Assembly (NCBI GenBank): GCA_004835665.1
Contig: RBKR01000013.1
Coordinates: forward strand, 1,054,001-1,118,000
DNA: 64,000 nucleotides
Direction: 5' to 3'
Origin: Phoma sp. XZ068
Taxonomy: Eukaryota; Ascomycota; Dothideomycetes; Pleosporales; Didymellaceae
The translations under genes and the position numbers were made by a program. The notes below the pieces were generated by a model, which worked only from the letters and a program-made list of their open reading frames with translations, did no database searches and was not told the origin of the DNA. Shown piece after piece: positions 55,190 through 64,000 of the stretch (within the stretch, counting starts at the first letter, position 1; each line of letters begins with the position of its first letter).

Positions 55190-58100
55190 ATCTCGATTTG
55201 ACCTCGGATGATGGTCGAGTCTCAACGGGATCAATGGATTGCGCCTCATCTAGTGCTGACGGTGGTGGGAATCCCCCCGCCGTGAACCTGAGTAAGTTGC
55301 AATTGCTCCACTCAAGTGGATCAACTTGTCGGAATGTCGAGGTATTAGTCTTCAACGTTCATCTTGTTCGTCACGGGTTGGTTTCGGGTTCGACGCGTCG
55401 GATGTGAAGTTCCTTCCGACGGATCAACGCCCCAGCTGTACGTTATCTTCGCGATGGGGCTTTGCATGGGGTGGAACCTAGTGCGGCATGCTTTTTCCAC
55501 TGAGAACGGCGGACGCTAGTGGCGGGATGTCATGCACGGGTAGCATGCATATCGGTAGGTCTACGTACTCTGACGGACCATGGTGACTTCGGCTAGGGGT
55601 TTGCTAGCCTTGTCCGATTCAAAGCAGCATGGGAGGGCGAGGTTGTACGTGTGCAAAATTTGAAGTTTGTGTTTTAGGGCTTATCAAGCCGAAGCACGTG
55701 TACGTAATGTCAAAGGACGATATCAAACGCACAGATGGCTTCGCAAGTGCATGCCAGATATGAGAGCGTCAAAAGCGTCAATGCCCCGTGTTCTAGCCAC
55801 GCATGAGCCGCGTGTTTTTACAGGCATTCTAGGCTCGCTGCTTGCGGTGCGGCTGCTTTGGTTTCATCTGAATTTCTCTCACGTAAAGCGGGTGGCGGTA
55901 ATGCACCCCGCAGCCTTCGCAAGACCTCAATACGATAGTCTGGGGAAGGAAAGCTGGGGAAAGTCCACTATGGCGTGAGTAGCGGTTGTGGTGCGGCCTT
56001 TTCTCAGCGGTCTAAGGATTCAGATAGATTCTCTCACGTAACAGCTCCATAATAAGACGGGCGGGAATGCACTCCAGAAAACTTTGTCCGGAGGATCTGG
56101 AGAAAATCTGGGGCGATCCGTCGGGTGCCGGTAGGTGTCGTGATGCGGCTTTTGTCGGCTGAACCAGTCTGTGCCTGAGGCTGAACGCCACAACAAAGCC
56201 ATCCATCCATCCAGGGTGAGAAATGAACTCGGTGCGCCTCTGAAAATCTCGCATGCAGGTAATCGGCGTTGTTCGTAGAGCTGCTCTCACATCACATCAG
56301 TGGCTGACGACGGTGTCTTTGAAAATTTTCATGGCTGAGCAACGTGCACAAGGAACACGAATAATGCGCCCCCTGACAAGCTCTTACTGCAGGTCAACGT
56401 TGTGCTGCCCCAAATCTCGAGTCCCTGTCACACAAGTGGTCGACCGGTGAGAGGTGGCAGTATCACACTTGCACAGAGCCTCAGGGTCAGCTACACGTGT
56501 AAGACACCAGCGCAAGGCACATCGCCGGGAAGTGGGCTGACCGAGGAATGTGCTGCGGAGCCCTGCAGTGCTCCCGGGAGCCTCGCGGAGCGGCACGTCG
56601 CGAACGTTGAATACGTACAGTGTATGGTAAGTCGAAGAGAGCGCAAGAAAACGTTGTGGTGTTGACAGTGTATGGTAGTTGCACGCGAGTGGACCCAGGA
56701 AAACGTGGGTCTTTCAAAGTGTCCGTGTTGGAGTCTTGGAGATCATGAGCTTAGGCTCCCCAACTTTTAGTTATCAGTGGAGCCGCATGACACGAGGAAA
56801 AGTGGACTGCCGAGTCTCGTCTTTTGACGTCTGCGATAAGAGTGATTCAACATTAATTGCAAATTTATCTCGATTCGCATAACAGCGCTCTGAGTGCAGA
56901 AACTGCATGTGGTCCAGTCCATACAAGATTCGACGGTCATGCACCAGGCTGATCGAGTGTGGTGCTTGGCGAATGGGAGCGGCGCGAATAACTTTGGAAG
57001 CTCAATGGCCGTTATCGTTGACTGGGATTGGCTGTAACTGGCCGACGGAAGTACGATCATAGACGCGAGGCGCCAGTGGCGCTCTCTTGATTATGATGAT
57101 AACGCAGCGCAATATCTCGATGACTGACAGCGCCGTGGATCTGAGATCGGAATCGGCGACTGAAGAGCGAGCTGCTCAGCCTCTTATGCGAGTGTCGCTC
57201 TTCAGAGGCAAGATGTGCCCCCCCACGTACCGATAAGGCTTCACCGAACATGAGTTTGGCGATATTGGAGGCAAAACTGAAACAGGCGCTGCTGGCATGA
57301 TAGCACGCCGAGTATCCGAGTTTATGGGACGACGGGGTCCATTGTCAGACAAGGATATCGCGTTACAGGCGCCCAAACAATACACCACCGCGCCACAGGC
57401 TGTTGTGCTGGCTTGGCTCAACTCTGGAGTGAGATGTCAACCTCGGTGGCCACGGCCGTCTGCTCGTGCGGACAGGTGAAAGACATGAGACGCGTGAGCA
57501 GCCACCTTCTCTATTGTGACAAAGACAAACGAGAGACAGGGCGGTGATACGGTGGCCAAGCGAAGAATGACCCTAAGATGCTAAGTGTGGCCATGGACCT
57601 AGCCGAAGACGGCAGGTGCAGAGCGTAGGCGAGAGACGGGGAAGGCACACGTGAGCACGGCCATGCTAAGCACGCAGTAAATTGTTTCCAATTCCCTCCC
57701 AATTGCTTGGCCTGGTTCGCAACCACTGACACGGCTCTTCTCGAAGGTCGCCGCAGAGTAGCTAGCGCAGCGGCAGGGTGCCATGTTTTGTGCAGGCTCG
57801 CGCCTAAGAGGGTCGACGTGCCTAGACGGGCAGCTGACAAGACAAAAGGCGTTCCGTCTGATGAGTGAAGCATGCGCAGCCGACAGCAAGCGGGGCGGCC
57901 AAGTGGTGCCCAGAAGTTCCTCTGGTTCTAGAAAGATTGCTGGAGCGCGGTGCCGATGGATGGGAGGCGTCGTTATCACTCTGCGTTTGGCTTCATCTCC
58001 GCCCCAGCGGCCAGATCTGACCAACGGGCCTCCCCCAAATCCACAGTTATTCTCGCTGGTCCGCCCAGCAATTCCCGCCACTGATGCCAATGCGCAGAAC

Positions 58101-58515
58101 GTCCCCGCGATGGCAAGAGCCAAGCAGCGCCGCGCCGCTACCCCCACTAGCGTACTCTCGCGCAACGCTTCTTTGACAGGCAGCGCGGCCGTGGTCGTGT
58201 GCGGCAGCCATTCACGATCGGGCGCGAGCGTATCAGTATGCTGCCTTGGAGCCCCGGCCTCCCACGGTGAAGGATGCGCCGGATACTAGCCAAGCCGTCT
58301 CTCACACTGTGTGCTCCGTGCACACGCATCTAGAGGGGATCACTACCTGGTCGGACGCGCCGCGAGGCCCAGTCGACTGTTTGCGGAACGGGCTAAACGA
58401 CTTGCTGCGCTTTCCCCTCTGCTGATCCCGTAGCACATTAAAGAGCGCGCCTGCCCTACCTCTACCTTGCTCTTGCTCTTTATTCTGCCCTTCCTTCTTT
58501 CGCAGACCGCCCATC
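55190..58515. other. gene-poor region (about 3.3 kb)
   Basis: No supported gene. The longest minus-strand frame (57599-58165, 188 codons) has a hydrophobic start, but the rest is Arg/Ala/Ser-rich and lacks any family feature; a plus-strand frame overlaps it. The right-hand end is the promoter of the amino acid permease. Confidence 0.5.
58449..58503 (+). promoter_or_regulatory. CT-rich leader of the amino acid permease gene
   Basis: A pyrimidine-dominated stretch directly before the start codon. Such tracts are typical of well-expressed filamentous fungal genes and usually sit at the transcription start. Confidence 0.5.
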
Positions 58516-60401
58516 ATGGACCACGAAAAGGTCGTCCCCGTCGACGAGAAGGCCCCTGTTGGCGCTACCCAACCCACTGTCTCCTCCCAGGATGGTGGTG
58601 AGTACAATGGTGAATGGCGTGAACAGGAGGACTTCATGACCCGCAACGGTCTCAACTTGAAGTCCTTCCAGCGCCGTCCCAAGGGTGGCCCATTGGTCGT
58701 GCTCGACAAGTCCATGAAGACGCGCCACTTGCACATGATTGCCATTGGTGGTTCCATCGGTGCTGGTTTCTTCGTCGGTTCTGGTAAAGCTCTTGCTACT
58801 GGTGTAAGTTGATGGTACCCGCTCCATAATACCTGCAGAAGCATGTGCTAATCTCAAGTTTAGGGCCCTGCCTCGCTCTTCCTGGATTTCTCCATCATGG
58901 GTGTTATGATCTTCAACGTCGGTATGTAGCTTTGTGGCGTTCTTGGCTATGAACGTGCCTCTGACAATGCTCCAGTCTACGCTCTTGGTGAACTCGCTGT
59001 CATGTACCCGGTCTCTGGTGGTTTCTACACTTACTCTACTCGCTTCATCGATCCTTCCTGGGGTTTTGCCATGGGTTGGAACTACGTCTTCCAATGGGCT
59101 ATCGTCTTGCCACTCGAATTGGTCGTTGCTGGTATTACTGTCGGATACTGGGAAGGCGCCCAAGGTGTCAGCCTTGCTGTCTGGATTACTGTATTCTGGG
59201 TATTCATCATCCTCATCAACGTTTTCGGAACACTGGGATACGCTGAGGAAGAGTTCTGGTCTTCTTGCCTCAAGCTGTCCGCGACTGTCATCTTCATGAT
59301 CATCGCCCTGATCTTCGTTCTCGGTGGAGGTCCCAGCGACGGTCTCTACAACGAGTACTGGGGTGCCCGTCTCTGGTATGACCCCGGCGCTTTCAACAAC
59401 GGTTTCAAAGGTTTCTGCTCTGTCTTCGTCACCGCTGCCTTTGCCTTCTCCGGCACTGAGCTCGTCGGTCTCGCCGCTGCTGAGACCAGGAACCCCCTGA
59501 AGTCGCTTCCCGGTGCCGTTCGTCAGGTCTTTTGGCGTATTACTCTCTTCTACGTTGTCGGTCTCACCTTTGTCGGTCTTCTCGTCCGCTCCGACGACGA
59601 TCGTCTCCTCGGAGGCAGTGGCGCCAACGCTTCGCCTTTCGTTATCGTCGGCAAGGATGGTGGTCTCCCAGGATTCGACAGCTTCATGAACGTCGTCATC
59701 ATGGTTTCCGTTGTTTCCATCGGTGTCTCCGGTGTCTACGGTGGTTCCCGTACCCTGACTGCTCTTGCCGACCAGGGATACGCCCCCAAGTGCTTCACCT
59801 ACATGGATCGATCCGGTCGCCCACTCTTCTCCGTCCTGTTCATTCTGTTGTGGGGTGTCCTTGGTTACATGCAAATCAGCGCTACTGGTGTAGTCGTTTT
59901 CGACTGGTTCGTCGCCCTGTCAGGTCTCGCCGCCCTCTTCACATGGGGTTCCATCTGCTTCGCCCACATTCGCTTCCGCAAGGCTTGGGCTTACCACGGT
60001 CACACTGTCGATGAGATCCCATTCAAGGCTGCTGGTGGCGTTTATGGATCGTGGCTCGGTCTTGCCATCATTTTCATCGTCCTTGTTGCTCAGGTATGCT
60101 TCTCTTCTATTCGCAATTTAACATGACACAAACTAACTTTGCATAGTTCTACACTGCTATCTCCCCTATTGGCAGCAAGGTCGGTACTGCTGAGCAGTTC
60201 TTCAAGTCCTACCTTGCCCTCTTCGTCGTCGCGGCGTTCTGGGTCGGTGGTTACTTCTGGAAGCGCACTGGATGGCTCAGGACCGCTCAGATGGACGTCG
60301 ATACCGGCCGTCGTGAGCTGGACTGGGATCTCATCAACCGCGAGCGCGAGGAGATGAAGACCTGGCCTGCATGGAAACGCCTGGCCGCCCGCATCTTCTA
60401 A
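58516..60401 (+). CDS. amino acid permease, YAT (Gap1/Dip5-like) family, 572 aa
   Basis: Exons 58516-58803, 58864-58921, 58976-60093 and 60147-60401 with introns of 60, 54 and 53 bp. The joins restore KALATGGPASLFLDF and FNVVYALGELAVMYP. A cytosolic N-terminus is followed by the family signature HLHMIAIGGSIGAGFFVGSG, then SGGFYTYSTRFIDPSWGFAMGWNY, cited here in parts, FAFSGTELVGLAAAE and a total of about twelve membrane segments. The C-terminal tail DWDLINREREEMKTWP resembles that of Gap1-type permeases and is the usual target of regulated trafficking. It should import amino acids with protons at the plasma membrane. Substrate specificity is not readable. All parts are present and intact. Confidence 0.94.
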
Positions 60402-61772
60402 GCGCATCGTTACGCAATATATTGTGTCGATGCCGATCGGGTGTTTAAGCAGAGGTGTCACAAAGCAGTCGGCGCGATGCAGTCGGCGCAGATATGATAC
60501 CTACTAGTTATGTGTGTAATGTTTACCTTCGCTCAGATGAACGAAACTTTTACTTCTCAAAATCTTCACTTCTTAATCTCTATTTCTATTGTTGAGTTTT
60601 GCCTCTTTATGCAACCGGAAACCATGATCCCTCGCCTGCTGCCTGAGAAAGCTTGACAGGAACAATCATCCCCCGCAGAAAAGCCTAGCAATCAGGCGTG
60701 CAGTCTCACTTTACCAACATGTAGTAAGCCGGAATTAACACGGTTAATTAATCAGGGTTGCAACGGAGACCGCACCCTGATTGAATTCGAGGATGTCACT
60801 TATATTCAACCTGTGCACGATGTCTTGATCCTGGACAGCGAGTACTCGAGGTCTCAATACCCGGCCCTGGACACAGCCACCAACTGTACTAGGACATGTA
60901 AGTCTGTAGGTGGCCGGATGCCCAGTACCAATAGGATCATGCAAGCCGGATAGGCTGCTGAGTGCTTATTTGCCTGACAAGACAGAATCCTGCGTATCTT
61001 GCAGCAGGACCTCCAAGACTAACCCAGCCCTACTTGGCAATACACGTTGCCAAGTCTTATTTCTTGTGTTGGTATGTTGGATAACATCACGGCTACTGAT
61101 TAGCTCTGGGCCATTATCGATTTGCGGAAATTAAGCAGGTGCAAGAGTTGGTACTATCCAAAGCAAAGAGGCTCGTTTCGGTTGGTGATTCATTGAGAAA
61201 CCCTTTCCCTTCCCCCAAAGAGGAAAGTACAGGACATCCCGGTGCACCGGTGCACTGGTACACGCATTTCTCACCAAGTCCCTGCTCTCCCCATCTTAGA
61301 TACACCGAAAGTCTTGTCGACAAAACAAAATTGCATGTTAGACGGTACATTACCGTCCGAGTTGCTCCTGCGCGATTACCTTGAGCACCTCGTGCCGCGA
61401 CGGCCCGCCTCGTCTTGGCTGCACACTCCAAGAACCACGCTGCATATCTATGTGAAACCGAGACGACACTACGGGACAAATTTCAGCTTATAGTCACGGC
61501 ATACACTGTGTTTCTGGTACAGTTCTCACCCGTTGGTGGAGTAGGTTACGATGCAAGAAGAAGGTACAAGATTTGAAGGCGGCAGAGAGCATCTCGACCA
61601 GCTGGAACATGACAAGCTGCATTACATCGTGCATTATGAAAGGCCAACTTTTGTACCGTGTCACTACGAGTGGTACTTAAGAAGATGCTCACTCGGATTT
61701 TGAACAGCAGCTTCAACATCAAGGCTGATCACCTCTTTCCTGGTATCTTTTTGCATAGCTCCTACCTCGATC
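60402..61772. other. gene-poor interval with a possible remnant
   Basis: No accepted gene. A minus-strand frame at 60744-60944 has a coding-like translation (VLAVQDQDIVHRLNISDILEF) but no ATG and no upstream exon. It could be a remnant of a decayed gene. Confidence 0.45.
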
Positions 61773-62537
61773 ATGAAGTCAGTCGTCTCTGTCATGGCAC
61801 TCTTTGCCACCACGGTAAGCTCAGATTCTGATATCTCAAGGCTGTCAACCTAGCCACCCAGTGACAGGCCATTGCGGCGGCTTTGCCTGATGAACGAGGC
61901 TGGTATTTGCGTCGAGCCGATGAGATGCATTTGGAGGATCTACCCATTGTGGACCTCAAGATTACCGATGACCGATTCGAGGGCATGGTATTCACCAACA
62001 CCGCCGAGTCGATCTACAAGGAGATGAAGGCACTCAAACCTGACGCTCTGCCTGATGTGTCCGAATTCGAGGACTCCGACATCTCGTCGCCCAGCAAGCG
62101 TCAGAGCTCGGTAAGCTACCACCCGCCTCAACTTTTATTGGCAGAGTTACTGATGTTTCCCACAGATCAACTGTAACTGGTACGCCAATGCCCCCGATCG
62201 TGTTGGCCAGTGGTGATGGTGCCACGAAGGCTCGCATTATCTCCGAGCACTTGGGGCAGCATGGTGTGGTGTCGATGCTGCGCCTGCATGTGCGCGCGTC
62301 AGTTGCTCTAATGCCTACGGCATGTTCCTTTGCAACAAGGTCAGTCGGGTGTATCAGTTCTTCCTACCATAAGTCCCTAACGTTTGCTCCAGTTGGGGGG
62401 TGCATTTCCGAGTCCATTGCGGAGATATCCCGGATGACATTGCTGCTGTTGCCAATCAGTGCGGCAATCATGTTGGTGTGGCCGGAGCAATGGATTTCTT
62501 TACTCATTTCGTTGGTGTAAGGGGGCAGCGTTGCTGA
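61773..62537 (+). pseudogene. disrupted small secreted cysteine-rich protein gene
   Basis: Exons 61773-61814 and 61868-62110, then coding blocks 62166-62339 and 62393-62537; all introns (53, 55 and 53 bp) are GT..AG. The protein begins with a signal peptide (MKSVVSVMALFATT plus AIAAA), then an acidic pro-region ending in a Kex2-type Lys-Arg near residue 92, then a cysteine-rich domain. That domain contains CARVSCS and LCN, a signature shared by a family of small secreted proteins common in plant-associated ascomycetes. Two breaks: TGA at 62214-62216 in the third block, and a frame offset in the last block that one base less in the six-G run (62395-62400) would explain. After each break the coding-like frame continues, with nine cysteines in total. 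As it stands only about 111 residues would be made, ending after one cysteine. It is effector-like by family only; no activity is claimed. Confidence 0.6.
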
Positions 62538-63690
62538 GGATTGGTTTGGTTTGAAACCGTTCAACCACCACCTGAGTCAACGCTCGAGGTATTCACATTT
62601 GAAGATATCTCAAGACTCTGCTAGCATCACTGGCGCCGATCTTCGTTTACATACCAGCAAAGTTGCATGATGAGCTGCTCAGGATCTGTCTGTACTCAAG
62701 AAGTGCGCAACTCATTGTCAAAATAATTTAACAAAAGCTTACAATTACGATTGACACTACTCTCAGCAAGATGATGTTTGCCGGTGATATCTCTTGCTAT
62801 TTTGGCTACGCTCACCAATGTTGATACTGACAACATTATCCTTTCTTTGTTTTCACACTTCAGGGACACTCTTTAAAGATGATCTATGAGCTTCAGCAGT
62901 AGCGACGGCACATAAACAGGACTTATGTTACTGTTGCGTGAACAGAATGCACATTACAAGGACTCTAATCCTTACAACCACTGTCATCGGCAAGTGCTTG
63001 AAAATGAAACGGATGCATCCGAAACAGCTCTGAGAGCAGACAGAGCAGTAAGATAGGCAGCGCCACACGCTGTTTGGTGCGTTGATGATGCAAGACGAGT
63101 AGTTCAACGTGTGGTCCACGGGCTGTACGTGATGGGGACCAAGAGAATATTCCTTCTAAGTTCCGAGGAAGCAAATCATAAGAAGGATATCGTGCATCCA
63201 CCGGGACAGAGACTACGACTTGGGGTCTACATGGTGGTTGAGAGAAAAGACTTTGATTAAGTGATGAGTCAATGATATTCTATGTATCTGAGGGTCGCCA
63301 AACTCAGTCCCAGTTCGACTTCTTCAAAAGTGGTGATCCGCCGATAGCCCTCAAAACCGTCTTGTTCGAGAAGAGCGTCAACAAGACACGTACGTTAGTA
63401 GGCTCATTTAGCATCATATTGTGCGCTGCAAAGTAATACACAATATGAAGTTCCCACCCTGAACCACGTGGAGGTAGAGCAAATCTCAGGGCTGATTTTT
63501 TACCCAGGTTGACTCCTGCGGACTATACGTGTATTGTTAGTGTTAATGTCCAAGGGTTACTTACTTGCGTCTCTTCTTGTTCTTGGCCTTGGCCTCGCCC
63601 TCCTCGTTTCTCTCGCCCGCTAACAAGTCGTTCCTACCTCTGCGGAGGGATGCCATATTCTTCACTACCTGGAGAGAGGAAACGGATACC
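62538..63690. other. AT-rich intergenic stretch
   Basis: No supported gene. A 78-codon minus frame (62965-63201) and a Lys/Arg-rich minus frame ending at 63561 (NEEGEAKAKNKKRRK) were noted; the latter may be a C-terminal exon of the broken gene at the window edge. Confidence 0.45.
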
Positions 63691-64000
63691 CTACGCAATC
63701 GTAGGAGTACCGACACCGTGCAATGTGCCCACAGGGGGTATTCCAGAGGTGCCTTCTCGGTAGGCATCGCGCTCCCTCTTACGCTCGCGTTGACAACGTC
63801 GACGCTGACGAGAAGGAGGCTTGCGGTTCAGCCGGCGTGGCCGAGCTGTCCGTAGACTTCGGCGTCTTCCCCAGTGAAGAGGAAGGAACCTAATCTGAGT
63901 TAACAGTCGGCAGGGCCGAACTGTTCTTAGACCTTGGTCTCTTCCCCAGTGAAGAAGAAGGAACCAGGCCTGAGCTGACAGACGGCGGGGCCGAACTGTC
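63691..64000 (-). pseudogene. edge of a broken minus-strand gene with tandem repeats
   Basis: Reading in from the window edge on the minus strand, one frame gives Ser/Pro/Lys-rich repeats (VPSSSLGKRPRSKNSSA) but hits TAG just after the second half-unit (about 63890) and TAA near 63780. A second frame is open from 64000 to TAG at 63691 and gives a coding-like end (QRERKRERDAYREGT). The natural-looking segment switches frame between them, so the gene is either spliced in a way I cannot fix or is broken by a stop and a frame change. The gene continues outside the window and its family was not recognised. Confidence 0.3.
63839..64000. repeat. 75-bp tandem repeat, just over two copies, running off the edge
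   Basis: Anchors GGCCGARCTGT at 63839, 63914 and 63989 and CCCCAGTGAAGA at 63869 and 63944 are exactly 75 bp apart. The unit is a multiple of three and copies differ at scattered bases. It overlaps the broken minus-strand gene and continues beyond base 64000. Confidence 0.9.

Noticed and set aside
57599..58165. A 188-codon minus-strand frame with a hydrophobic start
   Set aside because: Only the first 30 residues resemble a signal peptide; the rest is unstructured and a comparable plus-strand frame overlaps. No splice or family support.
58480..59874. A 464-codon open frame opposite the amino acid permease
   Set aside because: Same cause as above. It ignores the real introns and its translation is a low-complexity Glu/Asp/Thr/Val mix.

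Overview
This is nuclear DNA of a filamentous ascomycete, most likely a Dothideomycete and plausibly a Pleosporalean. The reasons are short introns (about 42-70 bp, one of 129 bp) with GT..AG borders, genes on both strands without operons, the gene content (velvet factor VelB, Zn2Cys6 regulator, YTH and HEL2 proteins, fungal permeases), and gene-poor stretches holding decayed reading frames. The species cannot be fixed from the window alone.

Layout. 1-7.4 kb: the end of an F-BAR/RhoGAP gene, a disordered Arg/Ser/Pro protein, and a synaptojanin-like SAC1 plus 5-phosphatase. 7.4-9.6 kb: a gene-poor stretch with an interrupted minus-strand frame. 9.6-12.5 kb: a divergent pair, a six-pass membrane protein and a secreted class 3 lipase. 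12.5-17.4 kb: about 4.9 kb with no convincing gene. 17.4-19.5 kb: an RRM+YTH m6A reader. 19.5-23.5 kb: gene-poor, with two weak candidates. 23.5-35.4 kb is the densest housekeeping part: velB, a HEL2/ZNF598 ubiquitin ligase, MND1, an RRN10-like UAF subunit, a CSA/Rad28 WD40 protein, a lysine methyltransferase and an acidic disordered protein. 35.8-41.6 kb: a salicylate-hydroxylase-like monooxygenase diverging from a Zn2Cys6 regulator. 42.9-47.6 kb: a four-pass membrane protein, an aldehyde dehydrogenase and a small SAP protein. 47.8-53.5 kb: a divergent pair, a GH2 beta-galactosidase and a sugar-porter MFS transporter, which looks like a lactose/beta-galactoside use module. 54-60.4 kb: a Ser/Pro-rich protein and a YAT-family amino acid permease. 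60.4-64 kb: decayed or rapidly changing sequence, with a disrupted small secreted cysteine-rich gene and 75-bp tandem repeats in a broken frame at the window edge.

Functional groups. The clearest is the beta-galactosidase/transporter pair sharing a 903-bp promoter region. Monooxygenase, Zn2Cys6 regulator and aldehyde dehydrogenase lie within 11 kb, but nothing proves they act together. HEL2 (ribosome collisions), RRN10-like (rDNA transcription), CSA (repair) and MND1 (meiosis) are neighbours without an obvious joint role. No rRNA gene, tRNA gene, CRISPR array or intact transposon was recognised by eye. Exon borders were worked out by hand from splice consensus, reading phase and family conservation.
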